Source: Larimichthys crocea
Taxonomy: Eukaryota; Chordata; Actinopteri; Sciaenidae
NCBI RefSeq assembly: GCF_000972845.2
Contig: NC_040016.1
Span: 4,980,701 to 5,044,700, forward strand
Length of the DNA: 64,000 bases
Direction of reading: 5' to 3'
Of the stretch, positions 34,461 to 47,007 are shown piece after piece. The translations under genes were made by a program, and so were the position numbers. Position 1 is the stretch's first letter. Every line of letters starts with the position of its first letter. The notes under the pieces are model-generated. The model was not told the origin of the DNA and did not search any database. It worked only from the letters and a program-made list of their open reading frames with translations.

Positions 34461-37400
34461 AAGACAAGACAAGCTAAACATTCTGAAAACTAAAAATACA
34501 TAACACATATTTATCTTTTTTTATTATTAAAAAATGACAAATAGTCAATAGCTTTGGTTTATAAATCCATAGTTATGTAAGTAATGATTCAACAATGATT
34601 TCAGCTCTGAAAATACTTTTAATATATTTATATGAACTGCAAAATAAACAGCTGAATAACATGGTGATGAAAATCATTTCAAGGCAGACAAACATCCTTA
34701 TCCGCACATACTCAGCAAATAAAATCAAATATTGCAGACAAAAGAAAGGTTTAGTTCCTGAAGATGGGTAAAGTCTGTGTTCCTCTAACTGCACTTGAAG
34801 TGCAATGTCTTAAGAAATCCCCCTTAATTAAACAAGACATTTTATGACTTTTCCAGAAGAGTCAGACTGCCTTTTTCATATCTTTAGAAAAGCTCTACAC
34901 CATCAGGGAACAAAAGAAGTGTAATCATACACATTATGTGCAAAGAGGGAAATGTGTTTAGGAAGGCTCAAAAAAGCTTGCTATATGTTTTGGGTAAACT
35001 GCAGTAGTGCGATTCCAGGCCTCCTTTTGGTCATCGAATCAATATATTCACTCGCTGCGATGAAAACCATCCCATTAGGTCACCAGGGGAAGAGATGGTG
35101 TGGAAATCTGACATGTTGTATTCTGTTTGAGGATTGCATTAATCCTCAAGGCATCCTCAAGTCGGTCTTCTCCACATACAGAAGATAAATATTGAACGGT
35201 GGAGCAATACGGTGCAGGGAAGAGGCCACGTACACACACACAAGCGTAGAAACACACAGAAAAGAACAAACTTGTTACACTTCAGTGGACACGCGCACAC
35301 ACTCCTCATACACTTGTACCATGGATGAAAGCTGATATCAGACCCTGTTTGCAGCAAGGTGAGGTGGGGGACATACTGTCGGAGTTCTTTAACGCCACAG
35401 ACCTGACAACACCACAGGCTGAGAAGGTAGACAGCTTCTCCCCATACACGCTTCAGCTCTTTTTCTCCTCACACACACCACTCCACACACACGCGCACGC
35501 ACGTGCACGCACAAAGAATCCCTGACCTCTGTGGTGTGAAATGGAGGGCTGGGGATGGAGGTGGTGGTGCAAAGTAAAGCGAGAGAGCTGTCAGAAGAAT
35601 GCATCCAACTCACAGTTGACGGGATGGAAGTTCAGATGCTAGTCCTTATCATGCAGGCAGAGCACAAGGGGTGAACATCTCAATTCAAGCGATCTGGCAA
35701 GCAGAGCACAAATCATGGAACATTCTCCATATGTCCGCTGTCTGAACTCAAACACAAACATCTCGTTTGCTGTTATCACTTTCTCATATTTTGATTGCAG
35801 ATGAGAAAAATATTGTTTTGAAAGCATACATGAAGTCAGCTCCTAATAAATACTTGGCTGTGGGGTTTGTTAGTGCGTGTTGAAGACATGTTCTATTGCT
35901 GCAATAGACTGTTTAGTCATGACTAATGGTATCCAATCAGGTTGGTGTGCAGTAGCATCTCACCACCCAGGGGTGTGTATGGAAATCATTTTCATATCGT
36001 GAAATTGATACCCACTCTCTTCTCCGCCTGCCTTTCTCTGTACATCTGACCTAATCAAGTATACAAGATGAATATGGGCTGGTCATGTGATTAGGTCTTG
36101 ATCGTGTTTATGCTGTCTCTTTCTGCATTGCAAAAGATTGCTAATCGGCAGTGAGTTATGGCAATAATAACCAAGCTTCCTTATAATAAGGTAATCAATT
36201 CAATCTACTGTCAATTGGAGCAGATTAATGCTCCATCTTTGTTCCCCACAGGGGGGGCCATAATTGAAGGTTTCTGCGACTATTGACTTATGTTGAGTAA
36301 ACATCTGTTCTTTAATATTCTTCCTTGAGTGCGTCCATTAATTATAATTGTACCCAATTAACCAAGTAAACATTCAGAGGAATATATTGGGATTCAGTTT
36401 GTTCTCTGATGAATGAGGTGTCAGTTTTCTCTTCTACATCAATCGCAATTAGGCTACACTTCGCATTTGTGACTGTACTACTTCCTAGCAGCACTTCTTA
36501 ATATTCTTCTTTTTTTAAATCCTGTATAAACTCTCTGAAGCGAGTGAACTCTGATCCTCCAGCAACAAATAAAAGTTTATTACCAAAACAATCACACAAA
36601 CCACCTTTGCACAACAGATGCCCTTTGTTAAGCCCAAAGGAAACTCTGGCTGGTGGATTTCCATTGAACACCCACACGCTTGGCCTTTTCTCTCTATGGA
36701 AATGCTGCAATACTGACCCTTCAGAGACTCTCTGTGGTTCTGTGAGTAGAGCGTTGCAGAGAATTTGTTAAAGAGAGAGAAGGGAGAGAGATCAGAGCAT
36801 CTCTTTCTGAGGGAAAGAAATCAGAGGATGGGGTCAAGTAAGGGTATTGAACTGGGCTTCAGACAAGTCTGAATTTCAGGATATCTATGCTGACATGAAA
36901 CCACCAAATTAAATTCAGTGCAATTGAATCCCCCTTTCCTCTGCTCTAAAACTCTCCCTCTTTCAAAGCAGGCAGTGAGGAGAAATCAATAGTGTATGTA
37001 TTGATATTAATGTTCGGCATTATGCGTCTAAATGAAATCATAGCAGCAGAGAGGAGCATAAGGCCTTTATTAACAACATGTGCTGAAATCAAATTACTAT
37101 CTGGTTCTGTCTCTCAGGTGGCTTTCTCTCAGGTAAACCAAACTGCTGCCGCCTTGTGTTGTTTACTTCCTTCACAACTGGGCTTTTCTGCCAAACGAGC
37201 CAGCTGCACTGAACCTGTTAAAGTGGTTGTTCAGCAGCAGACGGAAAAGCAAAATCCTCCTCATTATTTTATTCATCCATGTGATTCTGGCTCCTTGCTT
37301 AAAATAACAATCCTACAGAGCAATGCTATAGGCAGTTAACGTGAGGTCAACTGAATGACCCAAGGAGTTAAATGGCTCAGTACTGCGTGTTTTTATGCTT

Positions 37401-37951
37401 TCTCCTCCTGGTTATATACTGCAAGCATTTACACACACTGACAGTGTGGACATAATATTAATAGATTAATTCACACAACACACAATGTCTCTATTTCACA
37501 TTATCCTCAAGCTTTTTTTAAGCATAATATGTACATCAAAGTCAGCTGCCCACTGAATCAATGTACAACAGCAAGAAGCATGTACTGGTTTGTATATTTT
37601 TGTCGAACAAATATCATGAAAATTAATCTTTTTACAGCTCCTAGACAGCAAATTGCTTTTAGATTAGTGCTGCAACTCAAGGGAAACACCACTGGTGCAC
37701 AAAATGCCAGTTGTGCAAAAAACCTGACAGGAACTGAGAAGGTGTATCTAGTTAAAAAAAAAAAAAAAGAGAGAGAGCGTGAAAGGGAGAGAAAATTAAC
37801 AAAATGGTAAAAAAAAAAACAAAAAAAAAACTGAGATACTTGGAAACATGTACAAGTCTAACATACACTGGATAGATTAGGGTAGAATCACACAGAGACA
37901 TAAATAAAATGTCACACAATCTGAAAATTCTGAAAATTATTTAAAGAGACA
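34461..37951. other. Gene-free flanking sequence
   Basis: No gene was recognised. Two notable parts: 35880-36430, a repeat-poor stretch with several homeodomain-type motifs (CATTAATTATAATTG, CCCAATTAACC, ATAATTGAAGG), and an A-rich/GA-rich patch at about 37752-37832. Confidence 0.4.
37752..37832. repeat. A-rich and GA-rich low-complexity tract
   Basis: A run of about 15 A, then AGAGAGAGAGCG and a further pair of A runs separated by single C or T. It may be a decayed retroposon tail but no body was recognised. Confidence 0.6.
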
Positions 37952-38293
37952 TTAAAGGACCAGGAACCTAGTGGTGTAGTTGTGAACTGCAGCCTCCTCC
38001 ACTCGTCCCCTTGTTCCAAGCTTGTATGAGAAACTATGTTGCTGTGAAAAAGCGTGAAAAGCTCAAATCACATCTAGAGCCAGTGTTTTGCTTTGTCCAT
38101 TCTTGGCTTTCCTGTAGAAACATAGTAGCTCTACAGGGTGGACTCTGTGGAAGAGACCCAGGGCAACAAAAAAAACACACACAAAATAAAAAACACAATG
38201 ATTCTTGCTTTTATTCATAGATAATGAAAACACTGTTATGAATATTATATTTCATTTCAGTGATATTCTGTAAATCTTACACATTGGACCTTT
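37952..38293 (+). mobile_element. MITE family A, copy 2
   Basis: Starts TTAAAGGACCAGGAACCTAG and ends TAAATCTTACACATTGGACC TTTAG. Interior landmarks shared with the family: AGAGCCAGTGTTTTG, TTTCCTGTAGAAACATAGTA and GTGGACTCTGTGGAAGAG. More diverged at the left end than copy 1. Confidence 0.75.
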
Positions 38294-38810
38294 AGCTTAT
38301 GTAGCTGAGAATGATGGCAAATTCAAATTCCTACAGAAATCAATGGGTCACGTCCAAGGTGCTTCTCCATGTAATTTAACTTGAGACAGGTAACATGTCT
38401 ATTTGCATGTACAGCATGAAAGTAAAATTAAATCTTAACTGGATGTGAAGAAATGCTGGTACAGCAGCACAACAATTTCTATCTATCAACATTTTCAGCA
38501 TTGAGAAAAGAATAGAAGTCAGTCTATACAGGACGTTAAAGCTTACTTTCCCACAGAGTCCACAGAGAATTAATTACAACCATTTTTATAACTGATAAAT
38601 ATTTTAAGTAATTTAACAATGAAAATTACCACAAAATCTCAAATCTCCAGTTTTTCCAATCTGCTGGTTGACTTAAATATCTTTGGATATTGGACTATTG
38701 GTCAAAAACATTACATTTTATGATGGCTCACTATTTTCATTTTAAAGACAAAATATATCTAACTTTACGTTGATTAGAAACTAAAATGTTTATCATTATT
38801 AATAAACCCT

Positions 38811-39168
38811 TTAAAAGGTCCAGTGTGTAGGATTTAGTGGCATCTAGCAATGAGGCAGATGGGTTGCATTGGAATACCCTTAAGTCAAATTAGTTTCGAA
38901 ACAAACTAAAAAGCAAAAAAGATGATCAAAACAGTACTTAACTAGATGTATAAGAACAATATACACGTATTAGTATATACAGTATCGGTATATATGTAAT
39001 ATGGACCCAGTCTCGTAAATACAAAGGGCTCATTCTAGAGTAAAAAAAAGAAACCCATAATGATTCATATTTTCAGATGATTAAACACTAAATAGTGATG
39101 ATAGTCGTGGATATTATATCCAATTTCTGCCATATTCTGTAAATAGTGCTTGCACACTGAACCCTTAA
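38811..39168 (+). mobile_element. MITE family A, copy 3
   Basis: Starts TTAAAAGGTCCAGTGTGTAG then GATTTAGTGGCATCTAG, close to the family's left end. It ends TTGCACACTGAACCCTTAA. A right-half landmark is ACAAAGGGCTCATTCTA. It lies 517 bp after copy 2 in the same orientation. Confidence 0.8.
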
Positions 39169-41800
39169 GATGCTATAATTGGACCTTGATTAAAAATGTT
39201 AAGATGGATCTATGTGATTGATGTGATGGTGGATGAAGAGGCCTCTGCATCTTCCCCCACAATGCAGGCATGGGCAATCGTCCATTAAGGCCATCTTCAG
39301 ACCAATATTATGAAGCAGGGTTTTCAATATTCATGTCAAATCTGAATAAAAGCATGAACTTGTCAGGCCTGGATGCATTTAAATATTGAGTAGCTTTCCA
39401 TCATTTCTTTCCTGGGGCGAGCTCTTGAGATGAAAGGTAAGAGAGTGGAAAGGCCAGGCCTGGTCAAGCGATTCAAAAGTGCTGATATCTGCATCCCTTT
39501 GAAAATCAAATGCTTTGCCTTTGTCATCAGGGGCTCCGTCTTTGATATTTCTTTCTTTTTGTCACCATGATGCCCAGCATTCTGCTGTGTTATGGGTAAA
39601 ACGTCTCCAATATTAATGGTAACTGACTATATTTTAACATCCATTTGATCCTAAAAGACAGATGCAAGACAGATACAGACTCCTGCTGTGCTTCTACAAG
39701 AAAGATTAGACAGAAAGAAAGAAGCAACTCTACTATTGTATATGATATAAAAAAAACAACAACAACAAAAAACAAGTGAGAGTGACAGAAAACAGCTGTA
39801 GTGATTTACACTGCACCTAAGCTTAGAAGAGCAATCATGTCAACAACAGACAGTAAAGCATCCACTATATCACTTACATCATTTTACTGACGTTTCTATT
39901 AAAGAACCATTACAAGTGGCAACCTCAGGAAAGCCAGTTATAAGTATAAGTAAGTAATGTGAGTATCTGTATTTACTATGTTTATCTCTGTCTGTACATC
40001 TAGTGGTTTACAACAGAAGTAAATGTGTGTAGTGGCCAAACATAACCAGTCTTGAAACCAGTCTTGGTGACATCCATCTGGTAGTTTTCGAGATTTTATT
40101 GCTGGAGTAAAACTTTGACTTGCTGTAAAGACAAGTCAAGGGCTCACCAAAATCAGTTTGCTCCATGCTTTATGCATCAAGGTCATCTTTACAAAATAGC
40201 ATTCCCTAGCCATTGTGACAAAGGCTTTGTGTCAAGACCAAAATGATTGCTTTTATACACAAGCCAAAGAAGCATTTTGACTTCCATGCATTGACCCAAA
40301 AGTGGTTTCTTTTCTCTAACAAATTCCGAAATATTCTTTACCTCTAATACAACTGGGCATTACTAAACAGCAGCATTGCTGTGGGCTATTGTCAGGATTA
40401 AAACAATTGAGATTCCAGATTTGGGAGGATCATTTGAGAACACTTTGTTTTCTGGACGCTTTCATTAAGTGAATAACAACCTAGATGACCACAAACACTG
40501 ACAGGCCATCTCTTGTGTAAAAAAATTAATTGGGATTTTAAATCTTTTAGCCAACCAAGGTGTCCTGCTGCCATTGCATTATTTTAGAATTATCTGGAAT
40601 ACTGCAGTAGACAATGATCCAGCTTGTCAGAGTGACTTAGGCCTTCCAGGGAGGCTGTTCTATAATCAGAGGGCTTGCCAACAATCCTAAAATGCCATCT
40701 GGGATCTGGGGGCAATGATTTCCTTAATGATGACCTCAGCACGAGGATGAAGAGGCTAACAGGGACAAGAAGCAACGGGTCTCCCTGCCAGGACACTGGT
40801 CCAGATGAGGTCTCACCAAGTACTGTACCAGTCCAGACCCATCAACTCCGATGAATAATGCTGGAGAGCTGCCTGTGGCCATTCTCATGGCAGGAGTAGG
40901 CAGTGAATTGTGTGTAAAAAAGTGCTTTTATGTGTGTGTGTGGGTCCATGCATCTATGTGTGTGTCCTGCAATAGCAGGTGTGAACGTGGTCTGCATGTG
41001 TGTGGAGTTGTTAATTGGTGCCTTAGGTGACACTGGACACTGAGGCATATTGCCAAAGCTGTGAATCCTCACCAGAACTGACAAGACACTAGTTAGAGCT
41101 ATCAAATTGGATATGTCATGACTGACCATGCCACTGGGACTGGTCAGACACTGAGAAGACGCGTCTCCGTGCATCTTGGGGGCCCAGCATGGGCCGTCTC
41201 TCACTGGGCCTGTTTCATCTCTGGTGGTATCAATTCCTCTGGCGTACTGAAACAATTACTCCTTCTGAGCTGAAGATTTGGCAGATGACTCCCCACGGCC
41301 CCTTATGATCTACACAAGCTTTGTCAAACCTCCTGTACTTCAGACACACTGTCACCTGCACCTTTGGTAACGATAATCAGATTTAAAGTGAGTTTCGTGA
41401 GGAGAAGTGTGATTAAATGTGGTCTCAAATCATCCATTCAAACTTAATAGGAAAAGACTGAGTGGATTTTTTATTCACTTAAAACATTTGCATTGGTGGT
41501 ACTTCAAGACCTTGAAATTGATATGGTGCTTTTAAGAATCATTAAGGAAGTTTAAAGATTTGTGAGCATGTGTGAGCAGTGAAATTCAGTGCAAAATATC
41601 AGATTTTGCAAGATTCTGTATTGTACATTATGTCTACACTGAATATTTACAGCCTGACTTTTTATGTTATCTAAGTTGTTGTTGTTTTTTTATTTCATTA
41701 CAGAAATAGTAGTAAAGTATAAAGAAAATAATGCTAAAAATATAGTGGAAACAGTTGAAAAAGTAGATGTTGTAAAAGTAGTTGGAAAGTAGGCTCTCGC
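39169..41800. other. Gene-free flanking sequence
   Basis: No gene or named repeat was recognised. A 137-codon minus-strand frame (41255-40842) shows no domain and is judged to be chance. Confidence 0.4.
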
Positions 41801-42658
41801 CTTCTTTCCCAGTGTTTCCCAGTTGTTCCTCCTCTATGTACTTAGATGTCGGTCTTGTTTCTCTGTTTCTGTTTGTGTGTGCTGCTAGGCATGGCCTCCG
41901 GTTCTCCCTCTCACCTGCAAAGTCATCATGTCATCAAGATAAAAGACCGGTTTAACCTCCCAGACTCTGCCAGATCATTCAGTCTCCCTAGTGGTAACAA
42001 CATTACATCCAACCTAGTGAATTTTTGGAAACCTGTTATGTGGTATCTGGCTAACTGGGTGCCTCAGGAAATCTGCCAGCCAATTTTCAGTTTTTGGATT
42101 CTGGCCACCACCATCCCTGTAATATCATGATCACCCTCACCTAAGAATTCACTCTGTCATATCCAGAGAGTTCCAGAGAGAGTTGTGCTGGTCTTGGTTT
42201 GGCTTGTGTTTGCATTTTGGCTCTGCTACTGTTCAATGTAACGCTCCAAGGAATCTGATCTGCACAGTAAACTATAATAAGTTGACTTTACTTAAAAAAA
42301 AATGCAAAGTCGTTGCCTCAAAAAAAGTAATTTCTGTTGATTTAGATAAATTAGATTACAGTCACTTATTTATTCTGAGTTTACAATAACTCAAATCAAT
42401 GGATTTCAGATATTTTTTTGTAGATTTAACTTAATATTCATGAATTGTGAAAGCTTAATTATCTTTAGTTTTATTCTATCATATTCAGGTAAATTTAACT
42501 TTAATTTTCTTGACCTAAAAGAGTTCTACAATAGACATTAAAACGACACATGCTAATTTAATTAACACCAACAACAACAAAAACACATTAATGGTAATGA
42601 GCTCCAAAAACACAACGAATGGTGAACACTCATTGGATTTACTTAGTGCAATTACAAT

Positions 42659-42727
42659 TTATTTTAAATGCTCAATAATGCATTTATGTTCCAGAGCCAT
42701 AAATGCATTATTGAGCATTTAAAATAA
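42659..42727. repeat. Perfect 30-bp inverted repeat with 9-nt loop
   Basis: The arms at 42659-42688 and 42698-42727 are perfectly complementary (the left arm begins TTATTTTAAATGCTCAATAA) and are separated by TTCCAGAGC. Transcribed in either direction this folds into an uninterrupted 30-bp stem. It is AT-rich and lies just left of a CpG-rich patch. Confidence 0.95.
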
Positions 42728-42752
42728 TGGCTGACAAAAGAGTAAAATGTTT

Positions 42753-42920
42753 ACTTACCAAATAGGTGAAAATTATCCAGTCGTAGCCTACACAACGATG
42801 TTTTTAACGGAGCTCCGGTTTACCGAGGACTTGCCCGAACTTGTAAACTGAAAAGAGCGCGCGATTCGGCACCAAGGTTTGCGTCAGCCAGGTCTGCGCA
42901 TGTCTGAAAGAACGCCCAAA
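42753..42920 (-). other. CpG-rich patch with donor-like site (minus strand)
   Basis: CpGs cluster here (ACGGAGCTCCGG, ACCGAGG, GAGCGCGCGATTCGGCACC, TTGCGTCAG, TCTGCGCATG). This is unusual in the window outside the cadherin promoter. On the minus strand the patch is followed by ATTTG|GTAAGT (complement of 42753-42759), a full-consensus splice donor. It might be a transposon 5' end or promoter or a non-coding first exon. No coding frame supports a gene. Confidence 0.35.
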
Positions 42921-43149
42921 GGACCCTGGGACATTAAATTATTTTTTCTAATTTAACTGAAGTGGAGTACATTAAGTTAAGCATGTTCTCCAACCCCAAA
43001 TTACTAGTTACTTATTTAAGATTAGTCTTCATAACAGGTTGATGATTTCTGAGTTTGGTTCACTAATCATTTCTAATTAATTTGAATGTTAGCATTTACA
43101 CTGTGACCAGAGCCTTTGTGTGAAGTGACTGATGACCTCAACATGGCAC

Positions 43150-43400
43150 AAACCCCTACTAAGAAACAAAAAATGAAAAATAGAGATGCAAATGACCATG
43201 AAGACACACCCAGACTCAGACTTAGTGTGTAAAAAGAGAAATAAACTGAAAGGAAACTACCTCAGAATCAGAATGACCACAAAGAGGTGAAAAAAGCAAC
43301 AGAGAGACACTAAATAGCTACAAAGAGACACAAATAACTATGAAGAGATGCAAAATTACCACAGAGACTCCAAATGACCTCAAAGAGGTGCAAATGAGCA
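43150..43400. repeat. Degenerate 20-21-bp minisatellite (ACAAAGAGACACAAA-type)
   Basis: Imperfect tandem units of 19-21 bp, for example CTACAAAGAGACACAAATAA, CTATGAAGAGATGCAAAATT and CTCAAAGAGGTGCAAATGA. The same motif recurs at the right end of the window (about 63.7-63.95 kb). Confidence 0.75.
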
Positions 43401-46400
43401 TTGAGAATGTGATCATCTCACACATGCAGAATGAGGACACTTTGTGCTTTTAGACTGGTTCCCTATAAGCCTTGCTTTCGCTTTTTTATACAATTTTGTC
43501 TGCCACAATACTGTCCTGGAAAATAAAGGCTCAATTTACATATAGACTAAATGAATGAAACTTTTTTTCCTCATGTCAGCATTATTCCCCAACACCAATC
43601 CCTTCTGTAGTTACTTGCAAAGCAGTAACATTACTCAAACTATGTTACTGTGCAATGTACATCATTACAAAAGCTTTGCCATCCAAATTCAATATAAAAT
43701 TGACAATTTCAATAAACTTCTTCAGTGAATATAGTTAATTGTTCTCTCTTATTTTCAAAAGGGTGTTGACCATTTCTTCATGGAGCTGGGCTACGAGAAA
43801 AATGCAAAGCAATCTGGTCTTTGCAGCAATCGCACAAACAATACCACTTGGAAATGCTGCATAACTCTTTTTATTTACATTTGAACCATTTTTGTGTTTT
43901 TTTTCTGAGTTGAGAAGCACTTTGTGAAGTTTCAATATGAGCACTAATCATTGATCATTTTGACAATTAATAAATATTGCATGAATGAGATGTCACCCCT
44001 GATGATGACTTACAGGTTATTGTTATTGTACATGATATTGTTAGTAATTAGCGGTACAGGTGACCTAAATGTCGGCTGCTTTTGTGCTGCTGCTGGAGAA
44101 CTCTGCCAATGCAACAGAGTCAGTTTGTCATAACTCTGTCATAACTGTGAGAGTGGAAATGAAGCTTGTGCACGTGTCCAGTTCTACAAAGACTGAGATT
44201 TATAAATAGAACTGGGGAAACATACAGTTTTATAAATCTGAGGAAAATAATGCATATGCAGATTTCTGTCTGTGTGTACACACAGATTTACTCACGAGTC
44301 GACACCATTTTATGCATCTGGCTTTGGTCTTTAATCTAGAGTCTAACACATTTTACAAATGTGCCTCTATTAGTTGTATCCGTGCACCAGTCTATCACAT
44401 ACCCCCAGCCCTCCCCATTTGAAAGCCTCTAAAACAGTCCCTGAAAGTAGCAATCATTAATTCATCAAAATCCTTAAGTAAAGAGAACATGATAATCTGA
44501 CTTCCTACTAGAAGAAAATAAAAAGGTTTCCAGGGACTGCTGTGCATGCCACCAAAACATTAGCACCACTCTGACTCCATTTTCAGATAAAGTAACTCTA
44601 CATTCTCTCCCAGAGGTATTGAAACCCTGCATAAAAATGTTACAATGCTGGCTGCCAACAGTGATCTGAGCTTTCTCTTTCCCCTGGTGCAGCATGCAGT
44701 TGCCACAATAACTCTGGTGTTACAGCAAAAAGCTGGGACAGCCGCGAGCCCTGGTGCACACCCTGCTAATTCACCACTTGTTTTTCCTGGCAGGGAAACA
44801 TTCACTACACACCGTATTCTAGCCGAATGAGGGAAGAATCGATATGCCGTCAGCTCTGCGAATAGGATTTAGTTCCAATTAGATTCAATTTACAGGTGTC
44901 ATGCTTGAGATTATTTTGTTTTGCCAGAGTTGGGAAGGCAGAACGTAATAAGCAGAAATGTTAAATGAAGGAGCCGGACAACGCAGAGCACAGCCTCAGG
45001 AGGACTGGACTGGATTGGGGATTTAAGTTGAAATTTAGGATTGTTAAGATTGATCTCCTCCTCCTGGAAAAAAGTTCAAAGAGAGGGGAGTAGTTTTCTT
45101 TTCTTTTAAGCTTAACCACAGTGTTTGAAGCAAATGGTCATATCTAAGTGCCTCTCCTATATACCAAACTGTTTGCACTGACAGCTGATAATTTTATGAC
45201 TACTCTGTACCCACATCTCACTGTCTCACTCTCCAGCACCACACAATTTCTATTACCTTCACTTGCTACAGCCTGCACAGAAACAGTAGAATACAATCAT
45301 TCAATTTTTTTTCAATATTTTTTTTTTTTTGCCTTGGGTGAACACTCCAATTCCCTGTATGGATAGAGACCATTACAGATCAGACAGCGCACGGGGGAAT
45401 GTGTCGTGCTGGATCGTCAGCCTGGAGAGTCACAGGTGGACACGTGACAAGTCATTAAGTCTCAGCTCTGTCCCTGTGTAGGAGGGAGTGCCCTGGGTCA
45501 AATGGAGACAGTGACTGTAGAAGTGTAGCGGAGACAGACAGCGATCATAACAGGCCTAATGGGCAGGACTAATGGTGCAATGGGCTCCAATTACAGGCCT
45601 TTCTGACAGCTGCTCACCACCACTCCAGCTTCACCTGCACTGGGAGCGCCAAGCAACCGATGGCTGGCCGGTTGAGGACATTGTTAGTTCGCATAGAGTT
45701 ATCTCTCCGGACTCCCTGCAGGAAACAATGGTCTACTGCACACAATTTAAGGGCCTCACTGTGAATGGAGGAATTTTGCTTTATGGGCAAGGGGGGGTGT
45801 ATTTTTTTTAACTGCAGCTCACAATTTGTGAGAGAAGCTGAGGTAAGACTGGGTCACTTTTCCTCTTCACCCTTAAATTTACTTTGTTTTGAGGGAACAA
45901 TCGCTTCCTGTCTATTCTGATGTTCTTATTGAGTAATGCGGAATTCAGTCTAACTAATGTCATTTAGTTTATCACTAATGTCAATATGTCTGGAGAAAGC
46001 TGAGCTTAAAGCCATCAGTTGACAGCAGCAATGTATCACTGGATATTATTTTCCCAGTGTTCTAGTCAAAATATTAATTGTGCTGCTGTGCTGGGCTTCA
46101 CGGCTTCAATCCATCTGCGAGGAGTACATTAAATAAAGAGTAGGAAAGTTGGAAACCCCGCCCACTAATGTTGCTCGACATTATGAACACACATTTGTCT
46201 TCAAGGAGGGCAGCTTGTCCTGCTGGTGAATTACTCTCCAACGCTTAAGGAATATTCATTCACTTACTGCCGGAGCGACCTGTCTGCTTCCTGCCTTTCT
46301 AAATGGCTGTGGATCATTATCAGTGATAGAGAGGGTTTTTTTTTCTCTTCCTGTGTGTTGGCAAGAGCTTTGTTTACAGTGTGTATACAACTAAACACCT

Positions 46401-46890
46401 TAGCTCAGCATTTGTGTTGATGGATTAAAGCTTGTTATGATAGCAGAAGCATTTTGGTCCATCAGTGAGACATGTCACTCTTCGGCACATTAATCATTTA
46501 TTTTCCTGAGAGGCAAAATTGTTAAAAGGAACATTGTGGTTTGTTAGAACTTCAGGGTCGTTTTTAATAGTGTTAGCCATCATCATCTGTTGGTTCTGTA
46601 TCATACTGTACTCAACAAAATTGCTGGGATCTGGGTACACATCCTCATTACTACAGCCAGATCAGACAAGGCAAGAAACAAACTAAAAACAAGCCCAGTA
46701 GCCCATTAGCCAGAATATCCAAACCGCTTCATATGAAGGTAAATCCATATTTTCTCATTGGAATTTTCCCTTCGCTACAGACAAATTTCACAACCTGCCG
46801 CCTGAGTCTTATGCACAAAGTGAAAACACTTGTATGACTTAAGAATTACAAAGAGTGTGTGCACTTGTGTGTGCATACTTGTAATCAATA
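43401..46890. other. Gene-free flanking sequence
   Basis: Contains an 18-bp perfect palindrome TCTGTGTGTACACACAGA at 44269-44286 and the repeat-poor stretch 44820-45000 with CCAATTAGATTCAATTTACA. No gene was recognised. Confidence 0.4.
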
Positions 46891-47007
46891 TAATTATTAT
46901 TTTCATTTGATTATACAATAATGAAAACACATGTATGGATATTACATCTCATCTCTGCCATATTCTGTAAATAGAGCCCCATAAATCTAACACACTGAAT
47001 CTTTAAA
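46891..47007 (+). mobile_element. MITE family A, copy 4 (right half only)
   Basis: Begins within the family's GATTATACA...ATGAAAACAC landmark and continues to CATATTCTGTAAATAGAGCC and ATAAATCTAACACACTGAAT CTTTAAA. The left half is missing or too diverged to recognise. Confidence 0.7.

Larger units (their letters stand above)
41801..42960. mobile_element. Probable decayed transposable element region
   Basis: The segment near 42225-42310 (ACTGTTCAATGTAACGCTCC then AGGAATCTGATCTGCACAG and GTTGACTTTACTT), the hairpin at 42.7 kb and the CpG-rich unit at 42.78-42.92 kb have the feel of one dispersed repeat with a CpG-rich end, read on the minus strand. I could not find termini or a target duplication, so limits and class are inferred. 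Confidence 0.35.

Noticed and set aside
40842..41255. 137-codon minus-strand open frame
   Set aside because: No domain; includes a His/Thr stretch arising from a CA-rich tract. No promoter or splice support.
44269..44286. 18-bp palindrome TCTGTGTGTACACACAGA
   Set aside because: Mostly GT/CA dinucleotide repeats meeting head to head; it can arise by chance and nothing around it suggests a function.
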